Shown here one piece after another: positions 7,803 through 15,046 of a stretch of 30,962 nucleotides of DNA. Position 1 is the stretch's first letter, and each line of letters begins with the position of its first letter. Both the position numbers and the translations under genes were made by a program. The stretch comes from an uncultured Collinsella sp. (GTDB taxonomy: Bacteria; Actinomycetota; Coriobacteriia; Coriobacteriales; Coriobacteriaceae), in the NCBI GenBank assembly GCA_905207425.1, contig CAJLLB010000008.1, forward strand, positions 1 to 30,962, given 5' to 3'. The notes under the pieces are model-generated. The model was given only the letters and a program-made list of their open reading frames with translations. It did not search any database and was not told where the DNA came from.

Positions 7803-9254
7803 CTACTCGACCGTATTGACCGTTGCTGCCACGTTGCCGTCTGCCATGCGCACGCGAATGGCGTCGCCCGGCTTAAAGGTCTTGGCACTTGTAGCCACGC
7901 CGTCAACGCTGTACGCGATGGAATAGCCGCGGGCAAGCACCTTGAGCGGCGACAGGGCATCGAGCGAAGCCGCTGCACGGCCCAGGTCGGACGCTGGCTT
8001 GTTGAGCATCGTGCGCCCCTGATGCTCCAGGCGGGAGCTTGCGAGCGTGAGCGCATGGCGCTTGCCATCGAGTCCTGAGGTGCTTGCGATCAAGCGCTCG
8101 GGCAGACGCTCAAAGTTGGAGCGGAATGCCCCAACCGAACGCGTTATGGCGCCGGACAAACGATCGGCCGTCAGGGCAAGCTCAGACTCGCGACGCTCAA
8201 CCATAAACGTTGGGTCGTTGAGGCACGGGCGGCACGCAGCCGCATCGAGCGCATCGCCCAAGCGAGCCGTATAGGTATCCCAGGCACGGCGACCGCGCTG
8301 ATCGAGCATCTCCAGGTCGACCTGGGCCGACCCAATCATCGATGCCATCGCGGCACCCAGACGCTGATAGCGCGCCTCGAGCACATCGGCCAACTCCGTC
8401 ATAGCCGGCGCCACCGATTCGGCCGCCGCCGTAGGCGTGGAGGCGCGACGGTCGCTCACCATGTCGCAGATCGAGGTATCGGGCTCATGGCCAATGCCCG
8501 TCACCACAGGCACGGGACAGGCTGCCACCGCACGGGCAAGCTCCTCGTCGTTAAAGGTCATGAGGTCCTCGAAGGAACCGCCGCCACGCACGAGCAAAAT
8601 GCAATCGGGCGCCGGCGTAATGGCAGCGGCGCGGCGCAAGCCTTCAATAAGCTCTGTCGGCGCACCCTCGCCCTGGACCTTTGCGCCCACGCAGACGAGC
8701 TCGACGAGCGGGTTGCGTCGGCGCAGCGTACGCTTGACGTCGTCGATTACCGCACCGGAAAGCGAGGTGACAACCGCCACGCGTGAGCAGAACACCGGGA
8801 TGCGGCGTTTGCGCGCTTCGTCCATCAGGCCCTCGCGGCGTAGCTTTTCGGCCAGTTGCGCCACTTGTTGACGCAGCAGACCCTCCCCCGCCAGCGAAAA
8901 CGAGCGAGCGACAAAGCTCATACGACCCGTGGGCTTATAGAGGTTGAAGCTGCCCTTAAAGCTCACCTGCATGCCGTCACGCAGATCGAAGGTACGCTTG
9001 AGATAGGCGCCCTTCCAGATGATGCAGTCGACGGCGGCCGAGTCGTCTTTAATCTGGAAGTAGCAGTGGCCGCTTCGGGCGTTGGGACCACGGAAACCCG
9101 TGACCTCGCCCAGGACACTCAGCTGCGGAATGGCATCGAGCGCACCAGCGGCGATCTCCACCGCCTGGCTCACGCTGAGCTCCTTGCGCTCCTGCTCATC
9201 CGAACCGTCAAACTCGGCGGAAACGGCATTGCCGGTTAGATTCCAGCCTGCCAC
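7803..9254 (-). CDS. xseA: Exodeoxyribonuclease VII large subunit
   Basis: Catalytic subunit of exonuclease VII. It has an N-terminal OB-fold nucleic-acid-binding domain (about residues 25-120 including LSVLGEVTGFRG, GHCYFQIKDD and GMQVSFKGSFNLYKPTGRMSF is the typical order). The catalytic core follows, with RRNPLVELV, VQGEGAPTELI and VRGGGSFEDL, then the GIGHEPDTSICD motif. A long helical C-terminal part with a final RGYSIAY...GDAIRVRMADG segment completes it. I chose the GTG at 9254 (483 residues) because AAAGGAGG lies just upstream of it. An ATG at 9272 has no ribosome binding site, and the Shine-Dalgarno would be inside the gene, but it remains possible. xseB follows after 42 bases. Confidence 0.95.
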   Translation of the reverse strand: MAGWNLTGNAVSAEFDGSDEQERKELSVSQAVEIAAGALDAIPQLSVLGEVTGFRGPNARSGHCYFQIKDDSAAVDCIIWKGAYLKRTFDLRDGMQVSFKGSFNLYKPTGRMSFVARSFSLAGEGLLRQQVAQLAEKLRREGLMDEARKRRIPVFCSRVAVVTSLSGAVIDDVKRTLRRRNPLVELVCVGAKVQGEGAPTELIEGLRRAAAITPAPDCILLVRGGGSFEDLMTFNDEELARAVAACPVPVVTGIGHEPDTSICDMVSDRRASTPTAAAESVAPAMTELADVLEARYQRLGAAMASMIGSAQVDLEMLDQRGRRAWDTYTARLGDALDAAACRPCLNDPTFMVERRESELALTADRLSGAITRSVGAFRSNFERLPERLIASTSGLDGKRHALTLASSRLEHQGRTMLNKPASDLGRAAASLDALSPLKVLARGYSIAYSVDGVATSAKTFKPGDAIRVRMADGNVAATVNTVE

Positions 9255-9323
9255 GCAGCCTCCTTTCGCCATCGTGCACAGAGGCTCCGGCCCTGCGCAA
9301 ATTCAAGTCCAACACATAGTACA

Positions 9324-9353
9324 GCGCCGCGGGGACACGAATCCCCGCGGCGC
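9324..9353. terminator. Strong hairpin between yugP-like gene and xseA
   Basis: GCGCCGCGGGGA (9324-9335) pairs perfectly with TCCCCGCGGCGC (9342-9353) around a 6-base loop. It sits 17 bases past the peptidase stop. No T-run follows on either strand, so it may be a 3' stabilising hairpin or a non-canonical terminator. Confidence 0.55.
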
Positions 9354-9369
9354 CTGCTTGTCCCATTTG

Positions 9370-10074
9370 TTATCGGTTGGAGTTTCTGTTGTAGCGAGCC
9401 ATAAGATAGAGCAGCTGAATAATCGAGGTGAGCGCAGCGGCAACATAGGTAAGCGCGGCGGCCGTCAGCACCTTCTTGGCACCGTTGACCTGCTTGGAAC
9501 TCATACCCGACTGCTCGATGTACGCCACGGCGCGTCGGCTGGCGTCAATCTCGACAGGCAGCGTAACGAGTTGGAACAGCACACTAAACGAGAAGAAGAT
9601 CAACGCGAGGGATGTGAGCCCGGCAATGTTCATAAACAGGCCCAAGAGCAACACGATGGTCCAGGTGTTCTGGGTAAAGTTGACGACCGGCACGAGGGCG
9701 GTACGTACTTTCATCATGGCATAGCCGCTTTGACGCTGGGCGGCATGGCCCGCCTCGTGGCAGGCGACGGCAACGCTTGCGACCGAACCGCCCGAACGGT
9801 TGGCATCCGACAGATACAGGTTGTTATCCTGCGGGTTGTAATGGTCGGTGAGCTCACCGGCGACACCCTTGATACCCACGGCATTGCAACCGTTGGCGTC
9901 AAGCATGCGGCGAGCAACCGTGGCGCCCGTGTCGCCGTCCGAGCGAACCTTGGACCAGGTCTTGTACGTCGAATTGATATAGCTCTGCGCAGCAAGGCCA
10001 AGCACTGTACAAACAAGAACAACCAGCAGGTACAGCGGGTCGATACCAAAGCCGTAACCATAGTAATAGGGCAT
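9370..10074 (-). CDS. Membrane-bound neutral zinc metallopeptidase (YugP family)
   Basis: Predicted integral-membrane zinc protease of 234 residues, matching the YugP/Zn_peptidase_2 family. The order is a glycine/tyrosine-rich N-terminus with one membrane segment (about 12-30), a domain with GVAGELTDHYNPQDNNLYLS, the zinc motif HEAGH (106-110), then two or three further membrane helices (about 125-175 and 205-225). A downstream VEIDASRRAVAYI segment probably supplies the third zinc ligand. The ATG follows GGAGGA at good spacing. The substrate is unknown. It lies between rnd and xseA, but the hairpin after it suggests its own transcript end. Confidence 0.88.
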   Translation of the reverse strand: MPYYYGYGFGIDPLYLLVVLVCTVLGLAAQSYINSTYKTWSKVRSDGDTGATVARRMLDANGCNAVGIKGVAGELTDHYNPQDNNLYLSDANRSGGSVASVAVACHEAGHAAQRQSGYAMMKVRTALVPVVNFTQNTWTIVLLLGLFMNIAGLTSLALIFFSFSVLFQLVTLPVEIDASRRAVAYIEQSGMSSKQVNGAKKVLTAAALTYVAAALTSIIQLLYLMARYNRNSNR

Positions 10075-10138
10075 GCGAATTCCTCCGAATCGAGTTACAC
10101 GTTGGAGGCATTTTACCCACTCAGCCGGCTAGGCTTCC

Positions 10139-11272
10139 CTATAACAGTTCAATCTTTCCGTCCTTCACGGTGAGTCCCATATTGCCGGAGAGCAGATCGT
10201 CCAGGCGCGAGCCCACAAGCTCAAAGCGCCAGCCTTCGCGCAGGGGGCTCTGCTCGGGGTGGTCAATATAGTCGGCCAGGTCATCGCGCGAGGCAATGAC
10301 CGAGGTCGCCACGCCCGAGCGCTCGGCAACCAGGCGGATGAGCGCGTACATGAGATCCGTCACGCTCTCCAGCTCCGGAGAGATCTGGCGATGCCCGCGC
10401 ACCATGAGCGGCAGGCGATCGTGCGGGCAGCTTGCGCCGCGCTTGATGGCTATGAGCGCGCCGTCCACATCGCGCTCACCCAACTGATCGGTACCGCGAA
10501 TGCTACGGAACTCCTCAACGCGCACGGGATTGCGCTTAACGAGCGCAAGCAGCGTGTCATCGGACATGACCCACTTGCGCGGGATGTTACGGCGCTCGGC
10601 GCGGTCCTCGCGCCAGGCGGCGAGCTCGCGCGCGATGCCCAACTGGTGACGGCTGCACGAATTGATGCGTTTGACCTTGCGGAACGCCTCGTGGCGATCG
10701 GCGCGATAGTGCGACTCGTCAGCCAGCGGGCGCAGCTCGTCGAGCACCCAGTCCACACGGCCCAGCTCGCGCAGGCGGCTCATCATCTCGGTATAGGCGA
10801 CGATCAGGTACTTGACGTCATCGATCGCATACTCGATCTGTTTATCGGTCAGCGGGCGGCGCGACCAGTCGGTCAGCGACTCGGTCTTGGGCAGCGATAC
10901 ACCGCAGAACGTCTGAACAAGCGCGCCATACGAAATCTGCTGGCGCTCGCCCAAAAAGGCGGCGGCCACCTGCGTGTCAAAAATCGGACGCGGCAGCACG
11001 CCTACGGTATGGAGCATGACCTCCATATCCTGCGAGCACGCGTGAAAGACCTTGGTCACGCTCTCGTCGGCCATAAGCTCGGCCAGCGGCGATAGGTCGT
11101 CGATTACCAGGGGATCGACCGCTACGCTCTCGGCAGGGGTGGCAATCTGAACCAAACACAGACGCGGATGGAACGTGCGCTCGCGCAAAAACTCGGTATC
11201 GACGGCAATCGCGTCGAACTCACGGGCGCGCTGGCAAAAGTCGAGTAGAGCCTGATGTGTGGAAATGTACAT
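10139..11272 (-). CDS. rnd: Ribonuclease D (3'-5' exoribonuclease)
   Basis: Trims the 3' ends of tRNA precursors and other structured RNAs. The protein has 377 residues. The DEDD exonuclease domain shows VDTEF (Asp25, Glu27), FHACSQDMEVM, and the YAIDDVKYL block with the catalytic Asp of the DEDDy type. An HRDC nucleic-acid-binding domain follows at roughly 215-290, then a divergent C-terminal helical region. I place the start at MYISTHQ (11272) because it fits the domain boundary. An upstream in-frame GTG at 11308 has no Shine-Dalgarno; the chosen ATG has only a weak one. The gene diverges from the lipid kinase gene with a 98-base gap. Confidence 0.92.
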   Translation of the reverse strand: MYISTHQALLDFCQRAREFDAIAVDTEFLRERTFHPRLCLVQIATPAESVAVDPLVIDDLSPLAELMADESVTKVFHACSQDMEVMLHTVGVLPRPIFDTQVAAAFLGERQQISYGALVQTFCGVSLPKTESLTDWSRRPLTDKQIEYAIDDVKYLIVAYTEMMSRLRELGRVDWVLDELRPLADESHYRADRHEAFRKVKRINSCSRHQLGIARELAAWREDRAERRNIPRKWVMSDDTLLALVKRNPVRVEEFRSIRGTDQLGERDVDGALIAIKRGASCPHDRLPLMVRGHRQISPELESVTDLMYALIRLVAERSGVATSVIASRDDLADYIDHPEQSPLREGWRFELVGSRLDDLLSGNMGLTVKDGKIELL

Positions 11273-11370
11273 ATTAACCCATCGAATAAGGTTAGGCCCG
11301 AAAAACACGGGTAGGATATCGGCATTGCCTTACAACTATACTCGGTTAGTCACAGAACGGGAACGTAAGT

Positions 11371-12288
11371 ATGCGCTGCCTTATCATCCACAACCCGGCA
11401 TCGGGCCCCAGCTCAGATGAAATCTTCGCATTCACGCACGCCCTTGCACAGGGCGGCGACGAGGTCGTGATGCGCTTTATCGGCGATGGCATGGAACCCG
11501 AGGACGCCGTGGCAGACGTGCGCGAGTTTGACCGCGTGGTCGTTTCGGGCGGCGACGGCACTGTCTCCAACGTGCTCGACCAGATGCGCGGATGCGGTGT
11601 CCCCACGCTCGTCTTCCCCTCCGGTACGGCCTGCCTGTTCTTCAACAACATCGGTAATGCCCCCGAGGCAGCGGCGCTTGCCAAGGCTTGCCGTGCCGGT
11701 CGCACGGTCAAAGTCGACATGGGCGAGCTCTTTTGGCTCGACGAGAACGGCAACGAGAAGCGCCACGGCTTCATCATCATCGCCGGCTCGGGTTTCGACG
11801 CCGAAATCATGATGAAGGCCGCCCCCACCAAAAACGACATCGGCGAGATCGCCTACTTCCTCTCTGCGCTCGCCACGCCCAACCCTACGGTAGCGCACTT
11901 TACGATTGAGCATGACGGCATTGTCGAGGAGCTCGACGGCATCTGCTGCATGGCCGGCAACACCTCGGTCATCCAAAACGACATCAACCTGTTCCCCGAC
12001 TGCCGCATGAACGATGGCATGGTCGACATTGCGGTCATCGAACCCGTGCGCACCGTGCAGCTGCTGCCTACTGTGATCACCGCTGCGCTTGACCCCGCCG
12101 GCAAGGTACTCGGGCGCCCGCAGTTCAAGATCATCCAGACCAAGGAAGCCAAGATCACCTGCACCCCGTCGCTGGGCATGCAGTTCGATGGCGAGATTAT
12201 CTCCAGCAATTCGGGCGTCTTTGGAGCCCGCGCGCTTCCGCAATGCCTCGACCTCATCGTCGACGAATTCTCCCCGCTCGGAAAATAG
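11371..12288 (+). CDS. Diacylglycerol/lipid kinase family protein
   Basis: Phosphorylates a lipid alcohol, probably diacylglycerol, with ATP, recycling it to phosphatidic acid at the membrane face. At 305 residues it has the usual DagK/YegS length. It has an N-terminal IIHNPASG, the nucleotide-binding SGGDGT (59-64), a PSGTACLF segment matching the family PxGTxN region, GSGFDAEI, and a C-terminal MQFDGE that fits the family D-G-E motif. Substrate choice within the family is not decided by these motifs. The gene is followed after nine bases by a 30-codon membrane protein whose ribosome binding site overlaps the kinase stop, so the two are translationally linked. Confidence 0.88.
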   Translation: MRCLIIHNPASGPSSDEIFAFTHALAQGGDEVVMRFIGDGMEPEDAVADVREFDRVVVSGGDGTVSNVLDQMRGCGVPTLVFPSGTACLFFNNIGNAPEAAALAKACRAGRTVKVDMGELFWLDENGNEKRHGFIIIAGSGFDAEIMMKAAPTKNDIGEIAYFLSALATPNPTVAHFTIEHDGIVEELDGICCMAGNTSVIQNDINLFPDCRMNDGMVDIAVIEPVRTVQLLPTVITAALDPAGKVLGRPQFKIIQTKEAKITCTPSLGMQFDGEIISSNSGVFGARALPQCLDLIVDEFSPLGK

Positions 12289-12297
12289 GAGGACCCT

Positions 12298-12390
12298 ATG
12301 AACGACAATCCCCTGCTCGGCTTTATCATCATCGTTTTGGCCATGCTCGTCGGCTATGCGATCAACGTGATCCACCGCCGGAAGAAGTAA
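12298..12390 (+). CDS. 30-residue single-span membrane protein
   Basis: A tiny frame: ATG at 12298, 30 codons, TAA at 12388. It begins MNDNPLLG, continues as an uninterrupted hydrophobic stretch of about 17 residues (residues 6-22, Ile/Val/Leu/Ala rich), and ends with the positive tail HRRKK. This is the topology of a one-pass small membrane protein with a cytoplasmic C-terminus. An excellent Shine-Dalgarno, AGGAGG, begins within the TAG stop of the lipid kinase gene, and a strong terminator follows 36 bases after the stop. Coding status is inferred from ribosome binding site, composition and placement. Function is unknown; a regulator or partner of the lipid kinase is one possibility. Confidence 0.65.
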   Translation: MNDNPLLGFIIIVLAMLVGYAINVIHRRKK

Positions 12391-12426
12391 TTCCACATTG
12401 GTATGATATTCATCCAATTATCGTCT

Positions 12427-12466
12427 CCCCTGCTGTTTATGCATTTGCCAAACAGCAGGGGATTTT
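12427..12466 (+). terminator. Intrinsic terminator of the lipid kinase unit
   Basis: CCCCTGCTGTTT (12427-12438) pairs perfectly with AAACAGCAGGGG (12450-12461), followed by ATTTTC. Confidence 0.9.
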
Positions 12467-12696
12467 CATTTCAGGCATTCCCAGCTACTTTATTCGGCTA
12501 CAGTAATTACAGGGCGTCTTTATTAAAGTAAAGCTACAAACTGAGTACAATTAACCGCTCGTCGCATATTTCATCACGCTTATCGAGTAAGTGTCTTTCA
12601 TAGATGAATATTGTTTCCAGTTCGTTACGCTAATGGGGTGTCTTTATTGGCTGAAGCCCTCTGGCGACAGAGGGCTTTCGCACGCTGGGAGGGAAA
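12467..12696 (+). promoter_or_regulatory. Leader region of the C69 peptidase gene with a perfect hairpin next to the start
   Basis: The gap 12391-12696 holds the upstream terminator, then an AT-rich segment with a possible -10 (TACAAT, 12546-12551), and a perfect 10-bp hairpin. The hairpin is AAGCCCTCTG (12654-12663), loop GCGA, CAGAGGGCTT (12668-12677). It ends only about 19 bases before the ATG, just ahead of the GGGAGGG ribosome binding site. It could terminate or attenuate transcription, or stabilise the 5' end of the mRNA. No known riboswitch class is recognisable. Confidence 0.45.
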
Positions 12697-14646
12697 ATGA
12701 GGAAAACTCACCCCGTCAACGCGCTCAAGAAGCTAGGCATAGGCCTCGCCTTTGGAGCTGCAACCATCATGTCCATGCCGACATCTGCGCTCGCCTGCAC
12801 GCAGATATACATGGGCAAAAACTATACGGCCGACGGCAATACGTACTACGGCCGCGCCGAGGACTTTGGCAAGCGCTATCTTAAGCACTACGGCATCGAA
12901 CCTGCCCACGAACCTGGCTTTAAGTACAGCTCGATTGAATCTGCTTTTGAATACACTTCGAACAAGCCTACCTATCGTTACAGCTATGTACGCGACCACC
13001 CCTCCAACTGGATGGGTCGCACCGACGCCTATTCCGAGGCCGGAATCAACGAGAAGGGCGTCTCCTGCTCTGCCACGCTAAGCACTTCCTATAACGAGGA
13101 GGCCGATGCAGCAGACCGCATCGATGAGAAAGTGGGTCTGGGCGAGTACAGTTACGGCAGCATCATCCTGGGCGAGAGCGCCACGGCCCGCGAGGGCGTC
13201 GAGCTTCTCGGCAGACTGATCGATGATCAAGGCGTCTGCACCAACGACCAGATCATCATCGCCGACAACAACGAGACCTGGCTGTTCGCCACACTTTCCG
13301 CCCATCAGTGGATCGCCATGAAGCTCGCTGACGACGTCGCGTCGCTCAACCCTAATATCGGGAGCCTCAACTACGATGTCGACCTTGATGACCCCGAGAA
13401 CTGCCTACACTCCGAGGGCATCGAGTCCATGCCCGTGGAGAAGGGCTTCGCCAAATACTCCGCTGACGGCAAATTCGATGTCGCCCAAACGTATGGCGAA
13501 AGCCTCGCCGATTCCGGCGTAAACCAGTGGTCCCGCTATGTGCAAGGCCGCGATTATTTTGGTAGTCAGCTGACCGAAGGCACAGATTACGACATTATCA
13601 CAGTAAAGAAGGATGGAAAACCTGACCAAAAGGGAGCCATGGTCAGCGAAATCCAGCCCCTGTTCTTCAGGCCTGGCAAGTCTGGCTGGAGCACCTTTGA
13701 GCTGATTCGTGCCTTTGGCAACCGCGGCGAGAACGTCCCTGGCCTCAACGCGAACACTGATGGTGTTTATTGCATCGGCAGCGAGCGCAACACCGAGATC
13801 AACCTCTTCCAGATTCGTCGCGGGTATGACCCCGAAGTCGCTACCATCCAGTGGGAAATGCTCTCCCGCGCCGCGTACTCCGTCGCCATCCCGTTGTACT
13901 CCGCTCTGATAACTGAGGTCAGCCCGTACTTCAGCGATCAGACCGTCTCCTTCGATCACTGCAACCAGACTGACGTCGTGTACAACGAGGAGCCCGAGAA
14001 CTCAATCAACTACGTCCTCATGGACATCAGCTCGCTCTGCTTCGAGAACCCTGACACCCTTGGTGTCAGGGTCCGTGCCTACCTCGATGCGCTCCAGAAC
14101 GAGCTTATCGAGCAGAACAAGGAAGTTGACGCCGCCATGCTGGCCGAGACGACCACCGAGGGCCGCACCGCCCTGGCCAACAAGGCCGGCAAGGCTGCTA
14201 CCGAGAACACCTACAAGAAGTGCAAGGCACTGCTCCAGGAGATGCGCGCCTATCAGAAGGCCGAAAACTTCGACCAGCCCTTTACCCCAAGCGACCTGAA
14301 CACCGAGACCAACGGCCTCAAGGTGTCCATCACCTACGCCAAGGATGCTCTTGCCACCGATCCGGTCACCCCGGATCAGCCCGGCACTCCTGAGCAGCCT
14401 GGCACTCCCGAGCAGCCCGCTAAGCCCGAGCAGCCCGCTAAGCCCGAGCAGCCGGCCGCCAAGCCTGAGAAGCCTGGCAAGTCCGACACCACGACCACGG
14501 TAACCACTAACAAGACGAACACCAAGGGCGGCCTGCCCACCACTGGCGATCGTTTTGATGGCCGCATGGTGGCCGCATTCGCCATCGCTGGCGTTGCCGT
14601 CATCTCCGCGGGCGGTTACTTCCTCTACCGTCGCAATAAGGAGTAA
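12697..14646 (+). CDS. Secreted, sortase-anchored C69-family dipeptidase (Ntn hydrolase)
   Basis: A 649-residue surface enzyme of peptidase family C69. Residues 1-33 are a signal peptide ending in the signal peptidase I site A-L-A. Cleavage would expose Cys34, which fits the N-terminal nucleophile of this family (CTQIYMGKNYTADGNTYYGR, the typical C69 start). The catalytic domain extends to about residue 480, followed by a helical, Lys/Glu-rich stretch. A proline-rich wall-spanning repeat lies at 555-594. LPTTG at 613-617, a hydrophobic helix and an RRNKE tail form a sortase signal. The Cys is not a lipoprotein Cys: position -3 is Ala, not Leu. The ATG has GGGAGGG upstream. The natural peptide substrate is unknown; dipeptide release from host or dietary protein, or from peptidoglycan, are both possible. 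Confidence 0.9.
   Translation: MRKTHPVNALKKLGIGLAFGAATIMSMPTSALACTQIYMGKNYTADGNTYYGRAEDFGKRYLKHYGIEPAHEPGFKYSSIESAFEYTSNKPTYRYSYVRDHPSNWMGRTDAYSEAGINEKGVSCSATLSTSYNEEADAADRIDEKVGLGEYSYGSIILGESATAREGVELLGRLIDDQGVCTNDQIIIADNNETWLFATLSAHQWIAMKLADDVASLNPNIGSLNYDVDLDDPENCLHSEGIESMPVEKGFAKYSADGKFDVAQTYGESLADSGVNQWSRYVQGRDYFGSQLTEGTDYDIITVKKDGKPDQKGAMVSEIQPLFFRPGKSGWSTFELIRAFGNRGENVPGLNANTDGVYCIGSERNTEINLFQIRRGYDPEVATIQWEMLSRAAYSVAIPLYSALITEVSPYFSDQTVSFDHCNQTDVVYNEEPENSINYVLMDISSLCFENPDTLGVRVRAYLDALQNELIEQNKEVDAAMLAETTTEGRTALANKAGKAATENTYKKCKALLQEMRAYQKAENFDQPFTPSDLNTETNGLKVSITYAKDALATDPVTPDQPGTPEQPGTPEQPAKPEQPAKPEQPAAKPEKPGKSDTTTTVTTNKTNTKGGLPTTGDRFDGRMVAAFAIAGVAVISAGGYFLYRRNKE
14359..14478 (+). 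repeat. Tandem repeat encoding a Pro-rich wall spacer
   Basis: Six-residue units of the type (T/K)PEQP(G/A) repeat about five times in residues 555-594 of the C69 protein. The 18-base DNA units are almost identical, so copy number may vary between strains by slippage. Confidence 0.85.
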
Positions 14647-14658
14647 CGTCCTAGCTGT

Positions 14659-14690
14659 GCGGGCGAGGCAGCAATGGCAGCCTCGCCCGC
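14659..14690 (+). terminator. Terminator of the C69 peptidase gene
   Basis: GCGGGCGAGGC (14659-14669) pairs perfectly with GCCTCGCCCGC (14680-14690). A CTCTTTT stretch follows about 8 bases later. Confidence 0.75.
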
Positions 14691-14709
14691 TCAGCCCGCT
14701 CTTTTGACC

Positions 14710-14748
14710 GGCGGGAAACCCGCCTGAAATCTTTTCAAAAAAGATTTC
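14710..14748. repeat. Two adjacent small hairpins upstream of the Trp-leader promoter
   Basis: GGCGGG-AAA-CCCGCC (14710-14724) is followed after one base by GAAATCTTTT-CAA-AAAAGATTTC (14726-14748). Both are perfect stems with three-base loops. They lie just upstream of the candidate promoter, so they could be further termination from the C69 side or operator sites. Confidence 0.5.
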
Positions 14749-14766
14749 CCCGCACACACTTTGCTG

Positions 14767-14775
14767 TGTTATAGT
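14767..14775 (+). promoter_or_regulatory. Extended -10 promoter for the Trp-leader transcript
   Basis: TGTTATAGT matches the extended -10 pattern TGnTATAAT at all but one position. No good -35 is seen, as is common for extended -10 promoters. The start of transcription would be near 14782, giving about 50 bases before the leader peptide ATG. Confidence 0.6.
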
Positions 14776-14833
14776 GCAGCGCAACAGCAACTAGGTGCGA
14801 CCGCGCCATGGCATCACGAAAGGAGCCACCGAC

Positions 14834-14902
14834 ATGAAGAACACGATGAAGTCTCTTAACAACTGGTGGTGGCGTGATGCGAATACGATCGGTCGACAGT
14901 GA
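14834..14902 (+). CDS. Tryptophan-rich leader peptide (22 residues, three consecutive Trp)
   Basis: A short frame starts with ATG at 14834 and ends with TGA at 14900-14902. The sequence begins MKNTMKSLNN, then three Trp codons in a row (14864-14872), then RDANTIGRQ. An AAAGGAG ribosome binding site lies eight bases upstream. Three adjacent codons for a rare amino acid in a short peptide ahead of a terminator are the hallmark of ribosome-mediated attenuation, as in the trp operons of enterobacteria and of some actinobacteria. The gene downstream is not a trp biosynthesis gene but a membrane component resembling an S subunit. So the peptide probably senses charged tRNA-Trp to control uptake. 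Confidence 0.9.
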   Translation: MKNTMKSLNNWWWRDANTIGRQ

Positions 14903-14958
14903 GTCCCTCACGCCTGTTTTTGCGCTCTAGGTGATTGGAAGGCCTCCGGTTTCGACCG
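14871..14958 (+). promoter_or_regulatory. Attenuator pairings of the Trp leader
   Basis: Found by eye. The pause/protector pairing is GGCGTGA (14871-14877, overlapping the last Trp codon) with TCACGCC (14908-14914). The terminator is described separately. Antiterminator candidates are CGGTCGA (14890-14896) with TCGACCG (14952-14958), nested with TCC (14904-14906):GGA (14937-14939) and TCAC (14908-14911):GTGA (14931-14934). A ribosome held at the Trp codons would cover the first strand and leave 14890-14914 free to disrupt the terminator. A ribosome reaching the TGA would cover that region and let the terminator form. Energies were not computed. Confidence 0.7.
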
Positions 14959-14969
14959 GGGGCCTTTTT
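14939..14969 (+). terminator. Attenuator terminator
   Basis: AAGGCCTCCGGT (14939-14950) pairs with ACCGGGGGCCTT (14955-14966, one G-U) around a TTCG tetraloop, followed by a run of five Ts (14965-14969). It lies 36 bases after the leader stop codon and 78 bases before the S-component ATG. Confidence 0.92.
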
Positions 14970-15046
14970 CTATCTCGAGCCCGATCGCATTCGCATCACG
15001 CGCCTCCGCTTTTCTCTTGCACTCCCATTCCAAAAGGATTTTCACC

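Noticed and set aside
9324..9353. Firm intrinsic terminator call
   Set aside because: The stem is perfect but no T-run follows on either strand; kept as a lower-confidence hairpin.
12697..12801. Lipoprotein signal in the C69 protein
   Set aside because: The Cys follows S-A-L-A, with Ala rather than Leu at position -3, and the family nucleophile is expected exactly there; a sortase signal already anchors the protein.
14359..14478. CRISPR-like or satellite repeat
   Set aside because: Units are 18 bases, contiguous and in frame, encoding a Pro-rich stalk; there are no spacers and no cas genes in the window.
14834..15046. T-box riboswitch for tryptophan instead of a leader peptide
   Set aside because: No T-box sequence or specifier-loop architecture is seen; the three in-frame Trp codons with a ribosome binding site explain the region better.
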